The notes beneath the pieces were generated by a model. That model was not told where the DNA came from, did not search any database, and saw only the letters and a program-made list of their open reading frames with translations. DNA of 28,168 nt from JBOHBN01 sp050698355 (GTDB taxonomy: Bacteria; Actinomycetota; Actinomycetes; Streptosporangiales; WHST01): contig JBOHBN010000219.1 in NCBI GenBank assembly GCA_050698355.1, forward strand, positions 1 to 28,168, given 5' to 3'. Positions within the stretch are counted from its first letter, which is position 1, and every line of letters begins with the position of its first letter. Shown piece after piece: positions 1 through 7,517 of this stretch. A program made the translations under genes and the position numbers.

Positions 1-26
1 GCCGGCACCCTTCCACGGGTGCCGGC
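1..26 (-). terminator. Hairpin downstream of fbiD
   Basis: A perfect 10-bp inverted repeat (1-10 with 17-26) encloses a 6-base loop, TTCCAC. It lies about 30 bases beyond the fbiD stop on the minus strand. There is no clear T tract, which is common for actinobacterial hairpin terminators. It may also serve a gene entering from the left on the plus strand. Confidence 0.6.
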
Positions 27-58
27 CGCTTCGCGTATTGCCGTGTCGGCCGGAACTG

Positions 59-685
59 TTAGGCATCCAGCAGGGTCAGTGCGAGTGCGGCCGTACGGGC
101 GCCGGTGCCGAGACGTACGGCGGCGACGAGATCGTCCCGGGTGTCGACGTCGCGGCGGAGCGGATCGAGGCCCTCGCCGTCCAGCTCGGCCGCGCCCGCG
201 GCGCGGTGCCGCTGCGCGGAACCCTCGCCGAACGACGGGGTGAACGCGGCATCCACCGAGGCGGTGTAGAGCGTCGTGCCCGTGCCGGCGAGGTCGGCAA
301 GGAACGCGGAAGGATGCTGCTGCGCGCGTTCGAGCGCGTCGGCGAGCAGGTCCGGGCGCAACGCCGGCAGGTCGGCGGAGAGCGCGCCGACGCTGCTCGC
401 GTACGTACGTGCCGTGCGCGCGCCATGCAGGAGCGCCGGGTTGAGCCCGGAATCGGGCTCGTCGCGGACGATGACGGCGCCGAGCGGTAGGAGCTCGGCG
501 GTCGCTCTGGGGTCGTCGGTGACCACGACGAGCGCGGCGACCGCGGGTGAGCGAAGCGCCGCCTCGACGGTGTCCGCGGCCATCGCGAGCGCGAGGTCGG
601 CGCGGCGCTCGCCCGCGACCGTTGCGAGGCGGGACTTGGCGCGGTCGAGCATCTTGACCGGCGTGACGAGTGCCCAGGAGCCCAC
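59..685 (-). CDS. fbiD: Phosphoenolpyruvate/2-phospho-L-lactate guanylyltransferase (FbiD/CofC)
   Basis: This 208-residue nucleotidyltransferase makes the GTP-activated three-carbon precursor (from phosphoenolpyruvate in mycobacteria, 2-phospho-L-lactate in archaea) used to build the side chain of coenzyme F420. The sequence shows the family's N-terminal pattern TPVKMLDRAKSRLA, then VVVTDDPRA, LNPALLHGAR, SADLPALRPDLL, DLAGTGTTLY and PSFGEGSAQRH, which is essentially full family length. The GTG start at 685 is chosen because a GAGAGGA ribosome site lies about 7 bases upstream and the protein begins right at the conserved beta strand (VGSWALVTPVK). It is divergent from plsC, with about 57 bases between starts. 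The fbiD-gpsA-ddl neighbourhood matches M. tuberculosis Rv2983-Rv2981. The family call is strong. Which three-carbon substrate is used cannot be read from sequence. Confidence 0.9.
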   Translation of the reverse strand: MGSWALVTPVKMLDRAKSRLATVAGERRADLALAMAADTVEAALRSPAVAALVVVTDDPRATAELLPLGAVIVRDEPDSGLNPALLHGARTARTYASSVGALSADLPALRPDLLADALERAQQHPSAFLADLAGTGTTLYTASVDAAFTPSFGEGSAQRHRAAGAAELDGEGLDPLRRDVDTRDDLVAAVRLGTGARTAALALTLLDA

Positions 686-742
686 GAGTCGATCCTCTCT
701 CGCGCTCGTATCCTGTTGCACATCGAGTCGAGGAGTGTGCCA

Positions 743-1447
743 GTGCGAACACCCGAAGCGCGTGGTGCGTGGCGCAAGCTGTCCGTCGCGGTCGTCTTCC
801 CCACGGCGCGTGCGCTGATGCGGCGCACATGGGCAGGCCAGGAGCACATCCCGCGTACCGGCGGCGTCGTCATCGCGTGCAACCACCTTTCCGTGCTCGA
901 CCCGATCGCCGTCGCGCGGTACGTCTACGGCGCCGGCCGGTACCCGCGCTTTCTCGGCAAGGAGAGCGTCTTCCGCGTTCCCGTGGTGGGCGGCGTCCTC
1001 CACCGGGTCGGCCAGATCCCGGTCCACCGCGAGACCGCGCGGGCCGGCCAGGCGTTGCTCACGGCGGTGGAGGCCGTTCGCGCGGGCGCCTGCGTCGTCG
1101 TCTACCCGGAGGCCACGGTCACGCGGGATCCGCAGCTGTGGCCGATGACCGGCAAGACCGGCGCCGCGCGCATAGCCATCGATGCCGGCGTCCCGGTCAT
1201 CCCGCTGGTGACATGGGGTGCGCAACGGATATGGCCGTACCGCGGCAAACCGCACCTGTGGCCGCGCGGCACCGTGCGCGTCCTCGCGGGCCCGCCGGTG
1301 GACCTTGCCCCGTACCGTGCCGGCGAGATCGGCGAGCAGGAGCTGCGTGCGGCGACGAGCGTCATCATGCACCGGATCGCGGGGCTCGTAGGCGACCTGC
1401 GCGACGAGCCGGCCCCGGACAGGCTCTACGACAGGAGGAGCCCGTGA
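743..1447 (+). CDS. 1-acyl-sn-glycerol-3-phosphate acyltransferase (PlsC family)
   Basis: This 234-residue membrane-associated acyltransferase of the PlsC/LPLAT family probably moves a fatty acyl group to the sn-2 position of lysophosphatidic acid. The catalytic NHxxxxD motif is NHLSVLD. Block II is FLGKESVFRVPVVGG. Block III is VVYPEATVTRD, with EAT where many members have EGT. Block IV is VPVIPLV. I take the GTG at 743 because AGGAG (731-735) lies 7 bases before it. A GTG at 737 is too close to that site, and the TTG at 716 would add a poorly conserved tail. It overlaps gpsA by four bases (GTGA), so the two steps of phosphatidic acid supply, glycerol-3-phosphate and its acylation, are translationally coupled. 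Substrate specificity is inferred from family and context. Confidence 0.88.
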   Translation: MRTPEARGAWRKLSVAVVFPTARALMRRTWAGQEHIPRTGGVVIACNHLSVLDPIAVARYVYGAGRYPRFLGKESVFRVPVVGGVLHRVGQIPVHRETARAGQALLTAVEAVRAGACVVVYPEATVTRDPQLWPMTGKTGAARIAIDAGVPVIPLVTWGAQRIWPYRGKPHLWPRGTVRVLAGPPVDLAPYRAGEIGEQELRAATSVIMHRIAGLVGDLRDEPAPDRLYDRRSP

Positions 1448-2448
1448 GGGCCGCGGTCTTCGGCAGCGGTTCGTGGGGCACGACGTTCGCCCGCGTGCTG
1501 TGCGACGCGGGCAACGACGTACGGCTGTGGGCGCGACGCCCCGAGCTCGCCGAGGCCATCAACGACGCGCACGAGAACGCCGATTACCTGCCCGGGCAGC
1601 GGTTGCCACAGGCGCTCCGGGCGACCGCGGATCCCGCACTTGCCGCGGATGGTACAGCGCTCGTCGTGCTCGCGGTGCCGTCGCAGTGCCTGCGCGCGAG
1701 CCTGGTCGCTTGGTCGTCCTGCCTGCCGTCCGACGCGATGTTGCTGAGCCTCATCAAGGGCGTCGAGTTGGACACCTGCAAGCGGATGAGCGAGGTCGTG
1801 CGCGAGGTGACGGATGCCCCGGTCGAGCGCGTCGCGGTGGTCAGCGGCCCCAACCTGGCCGGTGAGGTCGCGGCGCGGCAGCCGGCGGCGGCCGTCGTCG
1901 CGAGCACCGACCAGGTCACCGCGGAGAAGGTGCAGGACGCGTGCCACACCGCGTACTTCCGCGCGTACACCGGCACCGACGTGACCGGTGCGGAGCTCGG
2001 CGGCGCGACGAAGAACGTGATCGCGCTCGCCGTCGGTATCGCCATCGGCATGGGGTTCGGTGACAACACCCGCGCCATGCTGATCACCCGTGGGCTCGCG
2101 GAGACCGGACGGTTGGGTGCGGCCATGGGAGCCGAAATGCAGACGTTCGCCGGGCTCGCCGGCGTCGGGGACCTGGTCGCCACGTGCGGCTCGCCGCTGT
2201 CACGCAACCGCTCGTTCGGCGAGCGGCTCGGCCGGGGCGAACCGCTCGAGCGGATACTCACCGAGAGCCGTCAGATCGCCGAGGGTGTCAGGTCCTGCGT
2301 CGCCATCCGGGACATGGCCCGGGCACACGGCGTGGAGATGCCGATCACCGAGGCGGTGGTGCGGGTCGTGCACGGCGACGCATCGCCGTCCGACGCCGTC
2401 CGCGAGCTGATGTCGCGTACCGCGAAGCCGGAGTGGTACGGCCACTGA
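1444..2448 (+). CDS. gpsA: Glycerol-3-phosphate dehydrogenase [NAD(P)+]
   Basis: This 334-residue cytosolic enzyme reduces dihydroxyacetone phosphate to sn-glycerol-3-phosphate for phospholipid synthesis. The N-terminal Rossmann fold starts with the nucleotide-binding pattern FGSGSWGTTFA (about residues 6-16). The middle holds LSLIKGVE and VVSGPNLAGEVA. The C-terminal catalytic domain begins with ELGGATKNVIALAVGIAIG, containing the catalytic lysine, followed by GFGDNTRAMLITRGL and GLAGVGDLVATC. The length is typical of the family. The GTG start at 1444 has a strong AGGAGG (1433-1438) five bases upstream and overlaps the stop of the acyltransferase gene. Transcription probably ends at the 19-bp hairpin that follows. 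Confidence 0.96.
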   Translation: MRAAVFGSGSWGTTFARVLCDAGNDVRLWARRPELAEAINDAHENADYLPGQRLPQALRATADPALAADGTALVVLAVPSQCLRASLVAWSSCLPSDAMLLSLIKGVELDTCKRMSEVVREVTDAPVERVAVVSGPNLAGEVAARQPAAAVVASTDQVTAEKVQDACHTAYFRAYTGTDVTGAELGGATKNVIALAVGIAIGMGFGDNTRAMLITRGLAETGRLGAAMGAEMQTFAGLAGVGDLVATCGSPLSRNRSFGERLGRGEPLERILTESRQIAEGVRSCVAIRDMARAHGVEMPITEAVVRVVHGDASPSDAVRELMSRTAKPEWYGH

Positions 2449-2471
2449 GGTTAGGTCAGGCCACCGCCATG

Positions 2472-2513
2472 TGTCAGTAGCTCAGCACGCGATAGCGTGC
2501 TGAGCTACTGACA
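2472..2513. terminator. 19-bp perfect hairpin between convergent genes
   Basis: A perfect 19-bp inverted repeat (2472-2490 with 2495-2513) has a GATA loop. It fills the gap between the end of gpsA (plus) and the end of the PLP enzyme gene (minus, stop at 2516), so it should stop transcription from both sides. It has no T tract, the form usual in actinobacteria. Confidence 0.85.
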
Positions 2514-2515
2514 GG

Positions 2516-3631
2516 TCAACGTAGGGCCTGGTCGAGGTCGGCCCAGAGGTCCTCGACGTTCTCCACGCCGACGCTCATCCGCACGAGGCCCTCAGGGACG
2601 GTCGCCGGCTCACCGGACCAGCGGCGGCGCCGCTCCAGCGTCGACTCGACGCCACCGAGGCTTGTGGCGTTGACCCACAGTCGCACGTTGGCGCACAGCA
2701 CGTCCGCGGCGGCGGCACCGCCGCGTACCTCCGCGCACACGATGGCGCCGAAGCCCCGCATCTGCGCCGCGGCGCGCTGGTGTCCGGGATCGCCGGGCAG
2801 GCCCGGATAGCGCACCCGATCGATCGCCGGGTGGTCCACGAGCCGTTCGGCGAGCGTGGCGGCGTTGGCCTGCGCCCGTTCCAGCCGCAGGTGCAGCGTG
2901 CGCATGCCGCGCAGCGCGAGCCATGTCTCGAACGGTCCCGCGACGGCGCCCTTGTGCGCGCGATGGGCGGCGATGCGCTCGTACGCGCGCTCGTCGGAGG
3001 TGACCACGGCGCCGAGCTGTACGTCGCTGTGTCCTGCGAGGTACTTGGTCGCGGAGTGCAGTACCAGGTCCGCGCCGACCGTCAGCGGGCGCTGCAGCAG
3101 CGGTGTCGCGAACGTGTTGTCGACGCAGACGGTCGCGCCCTGCTCGTGGGCGGCGGCACAGGCCGCCGGCAGGTCGGCGACCTCGAGCGCCGGGTTCGTC
3201 GGCGACTCCACCCACAGCAGCGCGGCGCCCGCGCACGCCTGCCGGATCGCGTCGGTATCAGCGATGTCGACCGTACGCACCGTCAGCCGGCCGCGCTCCT
3301 CGGCCTCGGCGAGCTCCCCGAGCGTGCCGAGGTACGCGTGTCGCGGCGCGACGACGATCGAGCCGTCCGGCACGCCGTCGAGTACGGCGGTCACGGCGGC
3401 GAGGCCGGACGGGAAGACCAGGGCACGGCCGCCTTCCAGCTCGCCGAGGACGTCCTCGAACGCCGACCACACCGGGCTGCCGTACCGGCCGTACTCGATG
3501 TCGCCGCCCGCCACGTAGGTGGAGGTCAGGGTGAGCGGTGGGTTGAGCGGCGCGTCCGGAACGTGTGCGGGGCGCCCCGCGGTGACGGCGATGGTGTCGG
3601 GGGACAGGCGGGCGTTGGTGTCGGTACTCAT
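2516..3631 (-). CDS. Cys/Met-metabolism PLP enzyme (cystathionine gamma-synthase/lyase-like)
   Basis: This 371-residue fold-type I PLP enzyme belongs to the cystathionine beta/gamma-lyase and gamma-synthase family and handles sulfur amino acids in transsulfuration. YGR at 47-49 is the phosphate-binding element from the neighbouring subunit. PSGLAAVTA and WVESPTNP follow, then VDNTFATP with the ring-contacting Asp171. SATKYLAGHSDV carries the Schiff-base Lys196, and the C-terminal part has SLGGVESTLERRRRW. The ATG at 3631 is preferred; an in-frame GTG lies two codons upstream at 3637. No clear ribosome site is visible. The family cannot be split into synthase, lyase or O-acylhomoserine sulfhydrylase by eye, so no symbol is given. 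It lies downstream of the ArsR-like gene but is separated from it by a hairpin. Confidence 0.88.
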   Translation of the reverse strand: MSTDTNARLSPDTIAVTAGRPAHVPDAPLNPPLTLTSTYVAGGDIEYGRYGSPVWSAFEDVLGELEGGRALVFPSGLAAVTAVLDGVPDGSIVVAPRHAYLGTLGELAEAEERGRLTVRTVDIADTDAIRQACAGAALLWVESPTNPALEVADLPAACAAAHEQGATVCVDNTFATPLLQRPLTVGADLVLHSATKYLAGHSDVQLGAVVTSDERAYERIAAHRAHKGAVAGPFETWLALRGMRTLHLRLERAQANAATLAERLVDHPAIDRVRYPGLPGDPGHQRAAAQMRGFGAIVCAEVRGGAAAADVLCANVRLWVNATSLGGVESTLERRRRWSGEPATVPEGLVRMSVGVENVEDLWADLDQALR

Positions 3632-3668
3632 GGGCACATGGTGTCGAGAAGGGTGCGTCGCGTCGCAT

Positions 3669-3712
3669 CGGGGGATCCACTGTGGGGTTCGGGCGCCGGC
3701 GGGGATCCCCCG
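3669..3712 (-). terminator. Hairpin after the ArsR-like gene
   Basis: A perfect 10-bp inverted repeat (3669-3678 with 3703-3712) begins 15 bases past the regulator's stop on the minus strand, with a 24-base G-rich loop. It separates the regulator from the PLP enzyme gene. The remaining 37 bases up to 3631 would have to hold the PLP gene's own promoter, unless it is expressed by read-through. Confidence 0.6.
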
Positions 3713-3726
3713 TCAGCCGTCGGTCG

Positions 3727-4299
3727 TCAGGTGTCCGGCTCGGGGTCGGGCAGCGTCGGGTAGTCGGTCGGGTACAGGCCGAGGGCGAACCCGTAGACGG
3801 TGTCGCCGGAGCGCGGGAGAGTGTCGAACTCGCGCACCAGGTCCTCGACCCGGTCCCAGAACTCCGCGGCGCGTTCCGGGGCGATACGCGCGTGCCGGAT
3901 CTGCGCGCGCAGCTGGCGTGCCTCGTACGCGGGTACGGACTCCTTCGCCGCGACCGCGAAGTCGTTGAAGTCGAGGGGGAGCGCCGCTCCGTCCGGGCGC
4001 TGGCCGAGCGCGATGTAGAGGGCCCGTGCGGTGCGGCCGTAGTAGCGTTCGTCGATCGCCCGCACGCGCCGCGTACGCACGACCTGCAGCAGCCCGGCGT
4101 TCACCAGGACGCCCACGTGGTGCGCGACGGTGCTCTTGGGCCGCTCGACGGCGCTCGCCAGCTCCGAGACCGTCGCCGCTCGCTCGCGCAGCAGGTCCAG
4201 GATCGCCATCCGCAGGCGACCGGAGACGGCTCGCACCTGCGCCGGGGTGGTCAGCTCGAGCGTGTCGTCGAGGTCGTAGTCCGGGCTATTGATCGACAC
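3727..4299 (-). CDS. ArsR-like winged helix-turn-helix regulator
   Basis: This 190-residue protein has an N-terminal winged helix domain at about residues 18-95. SGRLRMAILDLLRER is helix one. ATVSELASAVERPKSTVAHHVGVL is the helix-turn-helix with recognition helix, followed by the wing GLLQVVRTRRVRAIDERYYG. No metal-binding cysteine pair is present, so it is not a classical metal sensor. The C-terminal half is an uncharacterised helical region ending in an acidic tail. The start is a GTG at 4299 without a ribosome site. TAGAAT (4314-4309 on the minus strand) lies 9 bases upstream, so the message may be leaderless. It is divergent from a hydrolase gene and probably controls it and itself; that is inference from arrangement. 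The ligand is unknown. Confidence 0.8.
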   Translation of the reverse strand: MSINSPDYDLDDTLELTTPAQVRAVSGRLRMAILDLLRERAATVSELASAVERPKSTVAHHVGVLVNAGLLQVVRTRRVRAIDERYYGRTARALYIALGQRPDGAALPLDFNDFAVAAKESVPAYEARQLRAQIRHARIAPERAAEFWDRVEDLVREFDTLPRSGDTVYGFALGLYPTDYPTLPDPEPDT

Positions 4300-4318
4300 A
4301 GTTGGATTATTCTATAGT
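4289..4318. promoter_or_regulatory. Overlapping divergent promoters between regulator and hydrolase
   Basis: On the plus strand TTGATC (4289-4294), an 18-base spacer and TATAGT (4313-4318) form a good sigma-70-like promoter for the hydrolase. On the minus strand TAGAAT (4314-4309) is a candidate -10 for the regulator. The two -10 elements share bases, and the plus-strand -35 lies inside the regulator's first codons. Binding of the regulator here would block both transcripts. Confidence 0.5.
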
Positions 4319-4358
4319 CTTCGATCATTCGCTGCTATTGCTGATCGGGAGTGTAGAG

Positions 4359-4934
4359 ATGGCCGAGGTTCTGCTGTTCCACCACGCGCAGGGGCTGACC
4401 CCTGGTATCGGCGCGTTCGCCGACGAGCTACGCCGTGCCGGGCACACCGTGCACACGCCTGACCTGTTCGAGGGGCGCACCTTCGACACCCTCGAGGAGG
4501 GGATGGCCCACGTCGGGGAACTCGGGTTCGGCGAGGTGCTCGAACGCGGCGAACGGGCGGTCGACGGCCTGCCTGCCGAGCTGGTGTACGCCGGGTTCTC
4601 GCTCGGTGTCGTTCCGGCGCAGAAGCTGGCCCAGACCCGTACCGGCGCGAGCGGCGCTCTGCTCTGCTACTCCTGCGTTCCGGTGTCCGAGTTCGGTTCG
4701 GCCTGGCCGGACGGGGTGCCGGTACAGATTCACGGTATGGACGCAGACCCGATCTTCGTCGGTGAGGGTGACATCGACGCCGCCCGGGCGCTCGTCGCCG
4801 AGGCCGCCGACGCGGAGCTGTTCCTATACCCAGGCGACCAGCACTATTTCGCGGACAGCTCCCTGCCGTCGTACGACGAGCAGGCGACCTCCCTGTTGAC
4901 CCAGCGCGTGCTCGACTTCCTGCAGAACCGGTGA
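4359..4934 (+). CDS. Dienelactone hydrolase family protein (serine type)
   Basis: This 191-residue alpha/beta hydrolase belongs to the dienelactone hydrolase family. The nucleophile elbow is GFSLG with Ser81, where classical dienelactone hydrolase has cysteine. The rest of the triad fits Asp130 (GMDADPIF) and His162 (GDQHYF). The early strand VLLFHHAQGLTPGI supplies the oxyanion region. The ATG at 4359 has GGGAG about 7 bases upstream and starts at the first conserved strand. A TTG at 4302 would place the promoter inside the gene, so it is rejected. Its expression is probably set by the divergent ArsR-like regulator. The substrate is unknown. Confidence 0.8.
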   Translation: MAEVLLFHHAQGLTPGIGAFADELRRAGHTVHTPDLFEGRTFDTLEEGMAHVGELGFGEVLERGERAVDGLPAELVYAGFSLGVVPAQKLAQTRTGASGALLCYSCVPVSEFGSAWPDGVPVQIHGMDADPIFVGEGDIDAARALVAEAADAELFLYPGDQHYFADSSLPSYDEQATSLLTQRVLDFLQNR

Positions 4935-4961
4935 GTGCGGGCAGGAGTAGGGTCGCCCGCA

Positions 4962-6098
4962 ATGAGCGACTCACGTGACGAGCAGCAGCGCACGGGCCGT
5001 ATCCGCGTCGCGGTGGTCTTTGGCGGCCGCAGCACCGAGCACGCGATCTCGTGCTCGACCGCGGGCGGCGTCATCCAGGCGCTCGACCCGGACCGGTACG
5101 AGATCGTCCCCGTGGGCATCACCCACGACGGCAGGTGGGTGCTCACCTCCGGGGAGCCGGAGCGACTCGCGATCGAGGGCGGCAAGCTGCCAGAGGTCGA
5201 CCCGACGGGTGCGGAGCTGGCGCTGCTCTCCGACGCCGGCGCGCGCGGCCTTGTGGTGGTCGAGCCCGGCGAGCTGCCGCGCGAGCTCGGCGCCGTCGAC
5301 GTGGTGCTGCCGCTGCTCCACGGGCCCTACGGCGAGGACGGCACCATCCAGGGCATGTTCGAGATGTCCGACGTCCGCTACGTGGGCTCGGGCGTGCTGG
5401 CCTCCGCCGCGGGCATGGACAAGCACTACACCAAGGTCATCCTGCAGGGCCACGGCATCCCGGTGAGCCCGTACGTTGTCGTCCGCGACCGGGACTGGCG
5501 GCTCGACCGGGCGCGCGTCATCGAGGCCGTCAGCGGGCTCGGCTACCCGGTGTTCGTCAAGCCCGCGCGTGCCGGCTCCAGCGTCGGCATCACCAAGGTC
5601 AGCGAGGTCGGCGACCTCGTCGACGCGGTCGAGGCGGCCCGCGCCCACGACCCCAAGGTCCTCATCGAGGGCACGCTGCACGGTCGCGAGATCGAGTGCG
5701 GCGTGCTGCAGGGTCTCGGCGACGACCCGCCGGAGGCGAGCACACCCGGCGAGATCGTGGTCGGCGGCACGCACCAGTTCTACGACTTCGAGGCGAAGTA
5801 CCTGGACGAGGAGAACGTCGACCTGCGCATCCCCGCGGACCTGCCCGCCGACGTCGTCGAGCGCGTACGCGGCACGGCGGCCAAGGCGTACGAGGCGCTG
5901 TCCTGCGAGGGACTCGCCCGGGTCGACTTCTTCTACACGACCGACGGGCAGGTCGTCGTCAACGAGGTCAACACGATGCCGGGGTTCACGCCGTTCTCCA
6001 TGTTCCCGCGGCTGTGGGCCGCTGACGGCCTTGACTACCCGGCGCTCGTCGACCGCCTGATCCGTACTGCGCTCGAAAGGCCGACCGGCCTACGCTGA
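4962..6098 (+). CDS. ddl: D-alanine-D-alanine ligase
   Basis: This 378-residue cytosolic ATP-grasp ligase joins two D-alanines for the peptidoglycan stem peptide. The N-terminal signature is VVFGGRSTEHAIS. PLLHGPYGEDGTIQG and MDKHYTK follow, then VFVKPARAGSSVGITKV (ATP-grasp lysine), and the omega loop FYDFEAKYLDEENVDLRIP. The metal-binding end is RVDFFYTTDGQVVVNEVNTMPGF. The tyrosine of EAKY is the position where phenylalanine marks D-Ala-D-lactate ligases, so this should be a normal dipeptide ligase. The ATG at 4962 begins the conserved protein. AGGAG lies 14 bases upstream, which is rather far, and an in-frame GTG exists at 4935. It follows the hydrolase gene by 27 bases and precedes the crotonase gene by 4. 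Confidence 0.95.
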   Translation: MSDSRDEQQRTGRIRVAVVFGGRSTEHAISCSTAGGVIQALDPDRYEIVPVGITHDGRWVLTSGEPERLAIEGGKLPEVDPTGAELALLSDAGARGLVVVEPGELPRELGAVDVVLPLLHGPYGEDGTIQGMFEMSDVRYVGSGVLASAAGMDKHYTKVILQGHGIPVSPYVVVRDRDWRLDRARVIEAVSGLGYPVFVKPARAGSSVGITKVSEVGDLVDAVEAARAHDPKVLIEGTLHGREIECGVLQGLGDDPPEASTPGEIVVGGTHQFYDFEAKYLDEENVDLRIPADLPADVVERVRGTAAKAYEALSCEGLARVDFFYTTDGQVVVNEVNTMPGFTPFSMFPRLWAADGLDYPALVDRLIRTALERPTGLR

Positions 6099-6102
6099 GG
6101 CC

Positions 6103-6879
6103 ATGGGATACGAGAACGTCCTCGTCGAGACCAGCGACGACTTCACCACGATCACGATGAACCGCCCGCAGCGCAGGAACGCGCTGTCCGTGGGCCACAT
6201 GCGCGACCTGCTGGACGCGTTCCGCGAGGCGGGGGAGAGCGACGCCCTCGGGATCGTGCTGGCCGGCAACGGGCCGGTGTTCAGCGCGGGACACGACTTC
6301 GCCGACGTGGTGGACACCGACCTGGCGGGCGCCCGCCGCCTGCTCGAGCTGTGCACCGAGCTCATGGACACCGTCCAGGCCGTGCCGCAGCCCGTCGTCG
6401 CGCGCGTGCACGGGCTGGCCACGGCGGCGGGATGCCAGCTCGCCCTCAGCTGCGACCTCGCCGTGGCCGGGGAGTCCGCCGGTTTCGCCGCGCCGGGCGG
6501 CAAGGGCGGCTGGTTCTGCCACACGCCGATGGTCGCCGTCGCGCGCAATGTCGGGCGCAAGCGCGCGATGGAGATGGCCCTGACCGGCGACGTGGTCGAC
6601 GCGGCGACCGCGGCCGAGTGGGGGCTGGTCAACCGGGCCGTCCCCGATGGGGAGCTGGACGTCGCCGTACGCGACCTGCTCGAGCGCGCGACCCGCGGCA
6701 GCGCGGAGAGCAAGGGCATCGGAAAGCACGCCCTGTACGCGCAGATCGACAAGGACCAGCAGCAGGCGTACCAGTACGCGATCGAGGTGATGGCGGCCAC
6801 CAGCCAGATCCCCGACGCCCGCGAGGGGATGGCGGCGTTCCTGGAGAAGCGCAAGCCCAACTGGCAGCGCGGCCGCTGA
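6103..6879 (+). CDS. Enoyl-CoA hydratase/isomerase family protein (crotonase fold)
   Basis: This 258-residue crotonase-superfamily protein has the oxyanion-hole segments FSAGHDF (about 66-72) and HGLATAAGCQLALSCDLAVA. In the third segment, AAPGGKGGWFCHTP, a glycine stands where the usual catalytic glutamate of FG.PE would be, as in ECHDC3-like members. Normal hydration of enoyl-CoA is therefore doubtful. The C-terminal helices (DAREGMAAFLEKRKPNW) are typical. It begins four bases after ddl and shares its transcript, but no functional link to cell-wall synthesis is evident. The family is clear. The reaction is not known. Confidence 0.85.
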   Translation: MGYENVLVETSDDFTTITMNRPQRRNALSVGHMRDLLDAFREAGESDALGIVLAGNGPVFSAGHDFADVVDTDLAGARRLLELCTELMDTVQAVPQPVVARVHGLATAAGCQLALSCDLAVAGESAGFAAPGGKGGWFCHTPMVAVARNVGRKRAMEMALTGDVVDAATAAEWGLVNRAVPDGELDVAVRDLLERATRGSAESKGIGKHALYAQIDKDQQQAYQYAIEVMAATSQIPDAREGMAAFLEKRKPNWQRGR

Positions 6880-6889
6880 CGGTAGGCTA

Positions 6890-6945
6890 GGGCCGCAAAG
6901 CGCCCACGACGCCGCCATGAGGGCGTGGCGGGCACTTTGCGGCCC
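6890..6945. terminator. Large hairpin between convergent genes
   Basis: An 11-bp perfect outer stem (6890-6900 with 6935-6945, GGGCCGCAAAG/CTTTGCGGCCC) encloses a second, near-perfect 12-bp stem with two mismatches (roughly 6902-6913 with 6922-6933). It lies between the end of the crotonase gene and the end of the minus-strand lipoprotein gene and should terminate both. Confidence 0.8.
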
Positions 6946-6968
6946 GAACGACCGCGACGGGCGGCGCC

Positions 6969-7517
6969 TCACGGCTTCGCGGACGGGTCCTTCGGGTCGG
7001 CGGCCTTGATCGCGTGCGCGAGGTCGACAAGCGCGTTCGCCGCGGGAGAGTGCTCCTTCGGGACCACCAGCTCGACGTACGCCCGCCGCCCCATGACGTA
7101 GAACCGCGTCGGCGGGTTGGCGCCTTGCGGCGCAGGCAGCCAGTCCACGCCGTTGACGGTGAACAGCTGAGCGGTCGGGCTGTACGCGTCCGGCAGGCCG
7201 ACGCCGCACCGCAGCGTGATCGGCGGCGACCCCCAGGCGGCGGTCAGCGCGTTCTTCGGGCTCGTCTCCGCGTGCGACTCACCGGCCACCTTCTGCGGGA
7301 GCTTCGACGACAGCGCGTGGCAGGCCCTTTTCGCCGCGGCGCTTGGGTGCGGCGGTGAGACGTCCACCGCACCACCGCAGCCGACAACGAGCGCGCCGAG
7401 CGCGACGGCCGCACATGCTCGCGCCAGCGCCTTCCCGGCACCTCCCTTGCGCGCCGCGCCGTTCCCGAATGACCACGTTATGTGGGCTCCGTCGGCCTTC
7501 TCGGGGCCTGCAGGCAT
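6969..7517 (-). CDS. DUF3515 family lipoprotein
   Basis: This secreted lipoprotein of unknown function matches the DUF3515 family as I know it from actinobacteria (Rv2980 lies between ddl and thiL in M. tuberculosis). A basic stretch (ARKGGAGKALARA) is followed by a hydrophobic segment and a lipobox LVVGC, so the cysteine would be lipidated. The mature part has CHALSSKLPQKVAG, AWGSPPITLRCGV, VNGVDWLPAP and RRAYVELVVP. The start is uncertain. The only in-frame ATG codons are at 7517 and 7541, both inside repeat element A and both without a ribosome site. Between the element and the signal peptide I see only a CTG, near a GGGAGG. It follows the AsnC-type gene on the same strand. Confidence 0.82.
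   Translation of the reverse strand: MPAGPEKADGAHITWSFGNGAARKGGAGKALARACAAVALGALVVGCGGAVDVSPPHPSAAAKRACHALSSKLPQKVAGESHAETSPKNALTAAWGSPPITLRCGVGLPDAYSPTAQLFTVNGVDWLPAPQGANPPTRFYVMGRRAYVELVVPKEHSPAANALVDLAHAIKAADPKDPSAKP

Noticed and set aside
670..2448. A 592-codon open frame covering the acyltransferase gene and gpsA
   Set aside because: Only the part from 1444 matches a protein family (GpsA). The upstream part is an Arg/Pro-rich shadow of the acyltransferase gene, as expected in GC-rich DNA.
4302..4358. Upstream TTG start extending the hydrolase by 19 residues
   Set aside because: It would place the -10 element inside the coding region and lacks a ribosome site; the ATG at 4359 has one.
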